A DNA stretch of 64,000 nt from contig NZ_CP075169.1 of NCBI RefSeq assembly GCF_016865525.2, positions 434,337-498,336 of the forward strand, read 5' to 3'. Shown here piece after piece: positions 1 to 7,101 of this stretch. The notes under the pieces were generated by a model, which saw nothing but the letters and a program-made list of their open reading frames with translations, was not told the DNA's origin and made no database searches. This DNA is from Sodalis ligni. GTDB taxonomy: Bacteria > Pseudomonadota > Gammaproteobacteria > Enterobacterales > Enterobacteriaceae. Position 1 is the first letter of the stretch; each line of letters begins with the position of its first letter. The translations under genes were made by a program, and so were the position numbers.

Positions 1-1
1 G

Positions 2-2584
2 CTGAGCAAACGCGGGCTGAACCATCCTGAGCTGGTCAGTCACTTCCGGTTGGGGTTCGCCGGGGCGCACGGCGTGGCAGGCGTCCTGCCGTCCACTCAT
101 GCCAATGAAGGCAAGCGGCTGCGTTCCCGGCTTACCGCGTTGGGCGTGCTGCGTGAAAGCACCCGTCAGGATCACTTCCGCGGCTGCCTGGTGGTGCCGG
201 TGACGGGCTGGTCGGAGAGTTACGATCCGGCGGCGCGTGGCCGGATACAGCAGCTTTACGGGCGCAGAACCTTGGTTGACAGCCAGATCAAGAAGGGATC
301 GCCCCGGCATCTTTATCTGCCGTCGCCGTTGACGGGCGTCTGGAACGAGCCGGCGCTGAAAGGGGCTGCCGAGGTTATCTTGTGCGAAGCGCTTCTTGAC
401 GCCATGACCTTCTGGTGCGCGGGCTACCGCAACGTGATCGCGGCGTTCGGCTGCAACGGCTTCACGGCGGGCCATCTGGCGGCGTTGCAATATCACGGGG
501 TGAAGCGGGTGCTGATCGCCTTCGATCGTGACGAGGCCGGGGATCGGGGGGCGGAGGCGGTGGCCGGTAAGCTTCACGACGCTGGGATCGAGGCATGGCG
601 TATCCGGTTCCCGGCGGGGATGGATGCGAACGAATACGCGCTCAGAAGCGGCAATACGCCCGGCACGATGAACATGGCGGTAGAACAAGCGGTGCGGATG
701 GACAGCGGCGCGGGCGTTGCGACAGGCACGGTGCTTACCGGCAGTAACCCTTCTTCTTTAGCCGCCTTGCCGGGCATGCAGCCGGCCCCCGCCGCGCCTG
801 ACATCCCCTATGAAACCACGTCCGCCGGTGAGCTGTTGTTACGCTGCGGCCCGCGAGTGTGGCGGGTGCGGGGCTGGCGGAAGAACGCGCTGGCCGAGGT
901 AATGAAGGTCAATGTGCAGGTGCGCGATGAGACCAGCGGAGCCTTCCATGTGGACAGCCTGGACATGTACCACGCCAAACAACGCCAGGGCTATATCACC
1001 GTCGCTGCCGGCGAGCTGGGGTGTGAAACGTCGGTCATCAAGCGCGAATGCGGCCGGGTGTTGCTGATGCTGGAGCAAAAGCAGGATGAGACCCGGCAGG
1101 CGGCGGCAGAGACTGAGGGCGCATCGGTTGCCACGGTCTCGGCGGAAGATGAAAAAGCCGCCCTGGTCTTGCTCAAATCCCCCGACCTGGCGGAGCGTAT
1201 CGTCAATGACCTGGCCGCCTGCGGCGTGGTGGGTGAAGCCACCAATCTGCTGACCGGCTATCTGGCGGCCACTTCGCGCAAGCTGGCCAGCCCGCTGGCG
1301 GTGCTTATCCAGTCTTCGAGCGCGGCAGGGAAATCTTCGCTGATGGACGCGGTGCTGAACCTGATGCCGCCGGAAGAGCGGGTGCAGTACAGCGCGATGA
1401 CCGGCCAGAGCCTGTATTACCTGGGGGAGAACAGCCTGCAACATAAAATCCTGGCGATAGCCGAAGAAGAAGGGGTCAGGCAGGCTGCCTATGCGCTGAA
1501 GCTCTTACAATCGGACGGCGAGCTGAATATCGCCAGTACCGGCAAGAACGAGCAGAGCGGCGAACTGGTGACGCGTGAATACCGCGTCAAAGGGCCGGTG
1601 ATGCTGATGCTGACCACCACGGCGATAGATGTGGACGAAGAGCTGCTCAATCGCTGCCTGGTGCTGACGGTGAACGAATCACGCGAGCAGACGCAGGCGA
1701 TACAGGCGCTTCAGCGGCATAAACAGACGCTGGCGGGCTTGTTGGGCGAGAGTGAAAAAGGTTATCTGACACAGTTGCACCAAAACGCCCAGCGGCTGTT
1801 GCGCCCGCTAAAGGTCGTGAATCCCTATGCCGACCGGCTGACGTTCCTGTCAGATAAAACCCGCACCCGGCGCGACCATATGAAATACCTGACCTTAATC
1901 CAGAGCATCACGCTGCTGCACCAGTACCAGCGGGCGGTAAAAAAGGTCGAGCATCGCGGGCAGGTTATCGAATATATCGAGGTGACGGCGGAGGATATCG
2001 CGTTGGCTAACCGGCTAGCGCACGAGGTGCTGGGCAGGACGCTGGATGAGATGCCGCCGCAGACGCGCCGGTTACTGGTGTGGCTGAAGGGCTGGGTGAG
2101 CGAACAGGCGCAAGGTCAGGCGCTGAAAACAGACGAGCTGCGCTTTACCCGGCGCGATGTCCGCGCGGCGCTGGGCTGGGGCGATACGCAGCTGAAAATC
2201 CACCTTGCCCGGCTGCTGGAAATGGAATACCTGCTGCTGTTCCGGCGCGGGCTGACCTATGAATACGGCTTGCTGTGGGATGGCGAGGAGAACGACAGCC
2301 CCCATCTGAGCGGGTTGCTGGACGCGGACGCCTTGCCTGACAGGCCGGTCACGATGGCAGGCAATGTGAACCGGTCGGGGTCTGACGCTGACCGGTCGGC
2401 CTGCGGTCGGGGTACGGTCGGCGGTCGGTCGGGCAATGAAAAAGCGGCATCAGCCCAGGCTGGGCAAGGCTCGGCGGAGAAGCCGGACGGCCTTGAGCCC
2501 AACGCGGTAATAAGAGAAAAAAATAACGGTGCAGCGGCCCATGCCGCCCTGTCGAGCGGCGTGACGGAGGTGACCCATGGCTAA
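2..2584 (+). CDS. CHC2/Toprim primase-helicase of the mobile unit, copy 1 (5' partial)
   Basis: The frame is open from the window edge to 2584. The Toprim core is visible: a CEALLDAM segment with the acidic Glu, and FDRDEAGDRG with the DxD pair. A P-loop ATPase part follows (SSSAAGKSS), with a C-terminal winged-helix-like region. The N-terminal CHC2 zinc finger lies outside the window but is seen in copies 2 and 3. Toprim-type primases make RNA primers, so an inferred role is replication of the excised element. The last 8 bases overlap the recombinase start, suggesting translational coupling. This copy has no frameshift in the visible part, and so gives the reference frame for copies 2 and 3. 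Confidence 0.85.
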   Translation: MSKRGLNHPELVSHFRLGFAGAHGVAGVLPSTHANEGKRLRSRLTALGVLRESTRQDHFRGCLVVPVTGWSESYDPAARGRIQQLYGRRTLVDSQIKKGSPRHLYLPSPLTGVWNEPALKGAAEVILCEALLDAMTFWCAGYRNVIAAFGCNGFTAGHLAALQYHGVKRVLIAFDRDEAGDRGAEAVAGKLHDAGIEAWRIRFPAGMDANEYALRSGNTPGTMNMAVEQAVRMDSGAGVATGTVLTGSNPSSLAALPGMQPAPAAPDIPYETTSAGELLLRCGPRVWRVRGWRKNALAEVMKVNVQVRDETSGAFHVDSLDMYHAKQRQGYITVAAGELGCETSVIKRECGRVLLMLEQKQDETRQAAAETEGASVATVSAEDEKAALVLLKSPDLAERIVNDLAACGVVGEATNLLTGYLAATSRKLASPLAVLIQSSSAAGKSSLMDAVLNLMPPEERVQYSAMTGQSLYYLGENSLQHKILAIAEEEGVRQAAYALKLLQSDGELNIASTGKNEQSGELVTREYRVKGPVMLMLTTTAIDVDEELLNRCLVLTVNESREQTQAIQALQRHKQTLAGLLGESEKGYLTQLHQNAQRLLRPLKVVNPYADRLTFLSDKTRTRRDHMKYLTLIQSITLLHQYQRAVKKVEHRGQVIEYIEVTAEDIALANRLAHEVLGRTLDEMPPQTRRLLVWLKGWVSEQAQGQALKTDELRFTRRDVRAALGWGDTQLKIHLARLLEMEYLLLFRRGLTYEYGLLWDGEENDSPHLSGLLDADALPDRPVTMAGNVNRSGSDADRSACGRGTVGGRSGNEKAASAQAGQGSAEKPDGLEPNAVIREKNNGAAAHAALSSGVTEVTHG

Positions 2585-3707
2585 CCGCAAACCCCGCCCC
2601 GGCGCGTTGCTGAGCGTCGACGACATCTACCGCCAACCCATCGGCCCGGCCGACGACCCCAAGAGCCTGTATGCGCTGCTGTTGCGGTTCGTGGCGTGGC
2701 GGCGGGAGCGCAACTGGTCGGAGACCACGCTCAAGACGCAGACCCATCACCAGTATCACTTCATCCTATGGGCCGTCGAGCGCGGACTGCATCACGGCGC
2801 TGACATTACCCGGCCCATCCTGGAGCGTTACCAGCGTCATCTGTACCAGTACCGCAAGACCAACGGCGAGCCGCTGAGTTCGCGCACCCAGCGCAGCCAG
2901 CTGGAGCCGTTGAAGGTGTGGTTCCGCTGGATGAGCAAACACAACCTGATACTGGCCAATCCGGCCGCCGACCTGGAGCTGCCGAAGCTGGAAAAGCACC
3001 TGCCGCGCCATATCCTGAGCGTGGAGGATGTGGAGCGGGTGCTGAGCCTGCCGGACCTGGAGACGCCACAAGGTCAACGCGACCGGGCGCTGATGGAGCT
3101 GCTGTGGTCGACGGGGCTTAGGCGCGCTGAAGTGGCCAGGCTTGACCTCTACAGCGTGGACGGGAGCCGTAAAACGGTGACGGTACGCCAGGGCAAGGGC
3201 AAAAAAGACCGGGTTATCCCGATAGGAGAACGGGCGCTGCGTTGGGTAGAGCACTACAAGCAACAGGTGCGCCCGGCGCTTGTCATCAATCCGGCCATCA
3301 CCGCGCTGTTCGTGGCGCTGGACGGCGTGGAAGGCTTAACGGTCAACGGTATCAGCTATGTGGTGGGCCGCTACATCAAAACGTCCGGTGTCGCCCGGTG
3401 GGGCAGTTGCCACCTGTTCCGCCACGCGATGGCCACGCAAATGCTGGAAAACGGCGCGGACGTGCGCTGGATACAGGCGATGCTGGGCCACGCCAGCCTG
3501 GAGAGTACGCAAATCTACACGCAGGTGAGCATCAAGGCGCTGTCGGCGGTGCATGCGTCGACGCATCCGGCAGAGCAGACGCAGAGCGAAGGGCCGGACG
3601 GTGGCGACGATGAAGACACCGGACTGCTGGCCGACTTGATGGCAGAAGATGAAACACCCATGAGGGGGGTTGACGCTAAACAAAACACCAAAGATACTAA
3701 CAGATAG
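2577..3707 (+). CDS. XerC/D-like tyrosine recombinase, copy 1
   Basis: This 376-residue integrase-family protein has an N-terminal SAM-like core-binding domain (about residues 30-130) and a catalytic domain with all family residues: Arg182 in TGLRRAE, Lys207 in GKGKKDR, His279 and Arg282 in CHLFRHA, His305 in GHAS and Tyr314. It should cut and rejoin DNA at an attachment or resolution site. It sits between the primase (8-base overlap) and parD (32 bases downstream). Its C-terminal tail of about 50 residues is acidic and extends beyond the usual Xer end. It is inferred to excise or integrate this unit, or to resolve its tandem copies. Confidence 0.9.
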   Translation: MANRKPRPGALLSVDDIYRQPIGPADDPKSLYALLLRFVAWRRERNWSETTLKTQTHHQYHFILWAVERGLHHGADITRPILERYQRHLYQYRKTNGEPLSSRTQRSQLEPLKVWFRWMSKHNLILANPAADLELPKLEKHLPRHILSVEDVERVLSLPDLETPQGQRDRALMELLWSTGLRRAEVARLDLYSVDGSRKTVTVRQGKGKKDRVIPIGERALRWVEHYKQQVRPALVINPAITALFVALDGVEGLTVNGISYVVGRYIKTSGVARWGSCHLFRHAMATQMLENGADVRWIQAMLGHASLESTQIYTQVSIKALSAVHASTHPAEQTQSEGPDGGDDEDTGLLADLMAEDETPMRGVDAKQNTKDTNR

Positions 3708-3739
3708 TAATAGATAATATCTTGAGTCTGGAGGCAACC

Positions 3740-4003
3740 ATGACAACCAGTATCGCGCTGAGTCCTCACTTCGAAGAGTTTATCCGCGCGCAAATCGACA
3801 GTGGCCGTTATAACAATGTCAGCGAAGTCATCCGCGCCGGCTTGCGTTCGCTGGAAGAGCATGAACAACAACAGAAACTCGACGCGTTACGTGCAGCGGT
3901 AGAGCTGGGCGCGAACAGCGGTGAGGGCAAAACGGTAGAAGAGGTGTTCGGCCCCTTGCTGCAAAAATATCGGCGCATGATGGAAGATAATAAAGCGCAA
4001 TGA
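3740..4003 (+). CDS. parD: ParD-family antitoxin, copy 1
   Basis: This 87-residue protein has the ParD/CopG ribbon-helix-helix N-terminus (MTTSIALSPHFEEFI) followed by NVSEVIRAGLRSLEE and a charged C-terminal tail that would bind the toxin. The ATG at 3740 has a GGAGG ribosome site at a good distance. The end overlaps the parE start as ATGA. ParD proteins neutralise ParE gyrase toxins and autorepress their operon. Here the pair probably stabilises the mobile unit. Confidence 0.9.
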   Translation: MTTSIALSPHFEEFIRAQIDSGRYNNVSEVIRAGLRSLEEHEQQQKLDALRAAVELGANSGEGKTVEEVFGPLLQKYRRMMEDNKAQ

Positions 4004-4311
4004 GACTAAGAATATCCCCGTTGGCGGGGCAAGATATCGCCGCGATAGGCGATTACATCGCGCAGGATAACCCAACACGGGCGTTCAGCTTTACCCATGA
4101 GCTGCTCGAGCAATGTAAGCTGATAGGTGAAAATCCCTGTATCTACCGCGAACGCCCAGAGTTAGGAAAAAGCCGGAGAAGCTGCACTTACGGACGCTAT
4201 GTCCTGATATACGACACACGAGACGATGAGGTGCTTATCGAGCGCGTCCTGCATGGCTCTCGTGATATCGACGGTCTGGGCTCATGGTCATCGGATGAGC
4301 TTAAAAGTTAG
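4000..4311 (+). CDS. parE: ParE-family toxin, copy 1
   Basis: This 103-residue RelE/ParE-superfamily toxin carries the family signature: SPLAGQDIAAIGDYI near the start, YRERPELG in the middle, and RVLHGSRDI near the end. ParE proteins inhibit DNA gyrase. It overlaps parD by 4 bases. It is followed directly by a 15-bp stem hairpin and the long gene-poor leader of the next unit. Confidence 0.9.
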   Translation: MRLRISPLAGQDIAAIGDYIAQDNPTRAFSFTHELLEQCKLIGENPCIYRERPELGKSRRSCTYGRYVLIYDTRDDEVLIERVLHGSRDIDGLGSWSSDELKS

Positions 4312-4346
4312 CTCGCTCCCTAGCAGTCCGCCGGTGTAGGTTGACA

Positions 4347-4381
4347 GGCAAGAGGCGCGCCCTCCTGGCGCACCTCTTGCC
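4347..4381 (+). terminator. Strong hairpin after parE, copy 1
   Basis: A 15-base arm GGCAAGAGGCGCGCC pairs with GGCGCACCTCTTGCC across a 5-base loop, with one mismatch. No U-tract follows, so it is either a structural 3' end or a DNA site. The same hairpin occurs at 11875 and 19403. In the divergent fourth copy, homology stops inside it, which makes it a candidate element boundary. Confidence 0.55.
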
Positions 4382-4475
4382 CCTGACCGACCGTGCTCCG
4401 GCGGTCAATGCCGCCCGGCCGGCACTGGGCTGGGTGCGTTATGCCGGAGCCGTTGCCGGCCGGTCGTCATTAACC

Positions 4476-4531
4476 ATAACGTTGCGTTACGCGAAAGCCC
4501 CTGAACGGGGCCAACGCGTAACAAACGTTAT
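4476..4531. repeat. Long interrupted palindrome in the leader, copy 1
   Basis: Outer arms ATAACGTTGCGTTACGCG and CGCGTAACAAACGTTAT pair with a small internal mismatch, around an inner GCCCC/GGGGC stem. It lies directly next to the site where an IS256-type element inserted in the fourth unit. Such large hairpins are typical of recombination, transfer or replication sites, but also of structured RNAs. Confidence 0.7.
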
Positions 4532-5202
4532 AGCTGCGCCGATAAGCCTGGGGCGCTTCGCTACTGCCTCAACCACGCAACGCGGCTGGCCGCCGGTATC
4601 GGCCCCTTAGCCCGGCGTGACGCACAGGGCGGCGCCGTTGCCCGGCTTGCCCTCTGCTGCAAACCTCGGTTATCCCCTTAGCCCCGCCGGTGGGGCCGCC
4701 GTCCCTGGCGGCGTCAACGCCGGTGCCCATCCTCAGCAAACATCCAGGTCAACGACAAAGGGGCTGTCGGCCTGACGGCCTCCGCTTCAAGGCTACATGC
4801 CCGCCCGGCTGCGTCTGCCCGTCACGGCTCGCAGTCGCTGCGCTCTGCTCGTTCCCGTGCCGGCCAGCTTGCGCTACCCGCCCCGGTCCGGCGCGGTCAT
4901 GCAAACCCTCCTTCCCTTAGCCGTCCGTGTCTCAAAGCGCCGCGCAACGTCGCTTGCGGGCTTCGCCAGCCCACGCCCGGCAGACGGTTCGCCGGGCCGC
5001 AGGCAAGCTGCGCCCCGCCTCACCGCCGCGATGTAAAAACCGCTTCGTATAAGAACCTGAGAGAAAAGCGTTGATACGCTGCTCTGGCAACGGCGCGTAA
5101 ACAGGCGAAAAAGGCGCGTCGGGGCCTTCGGTCCGACAGGGTAAAGGACACTGGAGAAAACGCCGTCTAACGAGCTGATAGCACAACGAAAAATGACGTT
5201 CG

Positions 5203-5904
5203 ATGAGAGGGCTTACATCAGGTGACGTTGTTGTGGAGAATAACTCACTGGGCGGGGCGGCAGCGGGTTCCGGGCTTGGACTGTGGCTGGGTGAGATACC
5301 GGACTGCGATACGGAATGTAAGGCCCAACTGGCCGGGGATATCGCGCAAGGAAATGCCAAGGTGTCGGCTCATCTGGCGGGGACAATCGGTCTGGCCATG
5401 TTGCCCGGTGGAGCGCAGGTTGCTGCCGGCATCGGCAGTGGTGCGAATGCCGCAATACAATATGCTGTGGATGGTGAAGTTAGTTACACCGATGCGCTAA
5501 TTGCAGGTTGGGTCGGTGGTTTAACGGCTACATCTGGTTTTGGGGTAACGGTGGGGGTGAATGCGGTTGGCGGTGCGGCGTCAAATGCTATTAAAGGGGA
5601 TGACCCGTTAACTGGGGCTATAACTAGTGGGTTGGGTGCCGTAGGAGGATACGGTATCGGTAAAGGCGCAATATTGGGATCTAACGCTATCGGTAAATAT
5701 GCAACCAAGGGTTGGAACCCGAAATTTGATCCTAACCATCTCAAGTACAGAGAAGTTAAGGATTAATGGGAATCTCTAAGGAGATGTCCCCGAGCAAAAT
5801 TCCTGGAGTAGCAGGCAACGTTGGATCATCAGCAGCTACGGAAATTGGTACTAAGATACTAGAAAAGCGCGTTGAGAAGCTGAAGACTCAAAACGATGAA
5901 TAAA
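5203..5904 (+). pseudogene. Orphan CdiA-CT-like module 1 with VENN motif, copy 1 (frameshifted)
   Basis: The frame starts MRGLTSGDVVVENN, the end of a CdiA pretoxin domain with its VENN motif, and continues into a glycine- and alanine-rich region with a YTDALIAG segment typical of CDI hemagglutinin C-termini. No secretion or hemagglutinin-repeat region precedes it; an in-frame TGA lies just upstream, so it is an orphan cassette. A one-G contraction near 5759 (AAGGATT here, AAGGGATT in copy 2) stops the frame at 5766; the homologous frame continues to 5904. Confidence 0.75.
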
Positions 5905-6161
5905 TATTCTCAGTACAATGTCTTATTACCACAATGTATATTTATATTTTGTGCATTTGTTATTGGGATGATTATAATAAGCGTTATTAGTCTACTGGGT
6001 TTTGTATTTTTAATGGGATAATTACAGGTATTTATGAATTGGATGGGGATTATATAATGTTAGCCGTTAAAGTTGGTGTCTATGGCGGTTCCGTGGCGGG
6101 TGGTGGGATAATTATTGCGAAGATTTTCAATGTTAGGGGTTTTTGACTCTGTTAGTTTATT
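5896..6161 (+). pseudogene. Small immunity-like membrane gene after module 1, copy 1 (broken)
   Basis: An ATG at 5896 overlaps the toxin stop and starts a 41-codon frame with one strong hydrophobic helix, ending at 6021. A second short frame with an LAVKVGVYGG segment follows after a stop and a frame change. Read together, the two resemble in layout the immunity candidate at 23499-25086 (hydrophobic N-terminus, then a glycine-rich second helix). I infer a decayed CDI-type immunity gene. The position directly after an orphan toxin supports this; the sequence match is weak. Confidence 0.45.
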
Positions 6162-6242
6162 AATTTGTTCTGCTACTTCTTACTATAGGCATTGGGCTAA
6201 ATAATATTATTGATGAATCCTAGAAATTTGCGATTTTCCTTT

Positions 6243-6269
6243 AAATCCCGGCCCCCAAGCCGGGATTTT
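6243..6269. terminator. Bidirectional terminator between toxin module and symE, copy 1
   Basis: AAATCCCGGC pairs with GCCGGGATTT across a 6-base loop, flanked by A and T runs, so it can act in both directions. It lies between two convergent transcription units, module 1 with its immunity-like gene (plus) and symE (minus). The same element is at about 13771 in copy 2. Confidence 0.8.
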
Positions 6270-6287
6270 ATCTTACAGGCCAGCCCG

Positions 6288-6527
6288 TTACTCCGCCTCA
6301 GTCACTATCACCAATCTTCCCGGTTCCACCATCACCCGTACGGCTTGATCGGTGGGAAACCCCGCCTCCATAAGCCACTGGCCCTTGAGATGCAGACTGG
6401 GGCTGCGGCTGTAATAGGTTGTCATCCGGGTCGCCCGCGTCTCGTGCCGGACACTGATATACCCGACCTTCAGCCGTCGCTGTGCTTTGGAAATACCTGT
6501 TTCTGACTTACAATCGTGCTTAGCCAT
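6288..6527 (-). CDS. SymE-family toxin-like protein, copy 1
   Basis: The 79-residue product contains the SymE/AbrB-like core LKGQWLMEAGF, a VRVMVEPGRLVI strand pair, and an N-terminus MAKHDCKSETG. SymE of E. coli is an SOS-induced toxin of a type I toxin-antitoxin pair with an AbrB-like fold. I chose the ATG at 6527 because a GAGGA ribosome site precedes it; a longer upstream frame lacks family similarity. It is minus strand, downstream of xre and probably in the same operon. I see no clear antisense RNA. Confidence 0.8.
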   Translation of the reverse strand: MAKHDCKSETGISKAQRRLKVGYISVRHETRATRMTTYYSRSPSLHLKGQWLMEAGFPTDQAVRVMVEPGRLVIVTEAE

Positions 6528-6603
6528 GGTAACTATCCTCATTAGTTGCTTGTGGTCAGCGGGGTTGAGGTGCTCGTAACACCTCCGCCCCGCGCTGAAT
6601 AAC

Positions 6604-6999
6604 TTAGCTCTTCTCTTTAGCCGCTGTTTTACCAACGCGCGTCACGGTCTGGGTAACCTGACTCTTCACAATCATCGCATCGAGTACGGCTTTAGCCACC
6701 TCACGATCTTCCTCGGGCATGGCGGCCACCGCCTCAAAACGTAGCTTCATATCATCTTCCGGCTCACGCTCGCCGGGTTCGAACAACAGAAAATCCGCCG
6801 TGACGTGCAGGATAATCGCCAGCTTCTTGAGGGCATCGGCAGTAGGTAAAGAGCTACCGGCTTCGTAGCGCTTAATCTGCTGGACATGAATGCCGGTCGC
6901 GTCGGACAGGCCTTGTTGCGTGAGTCCGCGCTGCTTACGCAACGTGACAATGCGCTGGGAGAAACTCATGATGATTAACCAGTAATGAACGTTGTCCAT
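6604..6999 (-). CDS. Xre-family transcriptional regulator, copy 1
   Basis: The product has a clear helix-turn-helix (SQRIVTLRKQRGLTQQGLSDATG, then QIKRYEAGSSLPTADALKKLA) and a C-terminal region of unknown role. Two starts are possible: ATG at 6999, preceded by a GAGGGGG ribosome site, or ATG at 6969, which matches the usual family start MSFSQRI. It is divergent from the primase operon with a 27-bp palindrome between them, so it probably represses both operons. Confidence 0.85.
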   Translation of the reverse strand: MDNVHYWLIIMSFSQRIVTLRKQRGLTQQGLSDATGIHVQQIKRYEAGSSLPTADALKKLAIILHVTADFLLFEPGEREPEDDMKLRFEAVAAMPEEDREVAKAVLDAMIVKSQVTQTVTRVGKTAAKEKS

Positions 7000-7041
7000 G
7001 ATAGTAACCCCCTCGGTTAAGCTGACTTGACTAAAGTATAT

Positions 7042-7068
7042 TATAGTGTACCATAAAAGTACACTATA
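7042..7068. promoter_or_regulatory. Palindromic operator between xre and primase, copy 2
   Basis: Perfect 10-bp arms TATAGTGTAC and GTACACTATA surround a CATAAAA spacer. The outer arm bases overlap -10-like elements on both strands (TATAAT reading left, TATATT reading right), so one bound dimer could shut both divergent promoters. The likely ligand is the adjacent Xre protein. Confidence 0.7.
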
Positions 7069-7101
7069 TTAGTCTTGACAGGTTTTTACAGGAGTAACGC
7101 G

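Larger units (their letters stand above)
1..4346. repeat. Tandem unit copy 1 (partial, left end outside window)
   Basis: This is the right part of a unit that recurs about 7.53 kb later at 7535-11874 and again at 15064-19402. It holds primase C-terminal part, tyrosine recombinase, parD and parE. Compared with copy 2 it differs by single-base homopolymer lengths and one substitution near position 142 (G here and in copy 3, C in copy 2). I place the right boundary at the strong hairpin after parE, because the divergent fourth copy loses homology there. Confidence 0.9.
4312..5202. other. GC-rich gene-poor leader of the unit, copy 1 (possible structured RNA or att/origin region)
   Basis: About 890 bases hold no convincing gene; the short frames here lack ribosome sites and family features. 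It contains the post-parE hairpin, a long interrupted palindrome at 4476-4531, many short GC-rich inverted repeats, and a more AT-rich end (about 5030-5200) running into the VENN module. Possible roles are an untranslated leader RNA for the toxin gene, the replication or attachment region of the element, or a decayed CdiA segment. The sequence alone does not decide. Confidence 0.5.

Noticed and set aside
4341..5036. Several plus-strand open frames of 76-115 codons in the leader
   Set aside because: They lack ribosome sites, change with one-base differences between copies, and their arginine/proline/alanine-rich products resemble random GC-rich translation.
5203..5904. A complete cdiA gene
   Set aside because: No signal peptide, TPS domain or hemagglutinin repeats precede the VENN motif; an in-frame stop lies just upstream and the region before it is non-coding.
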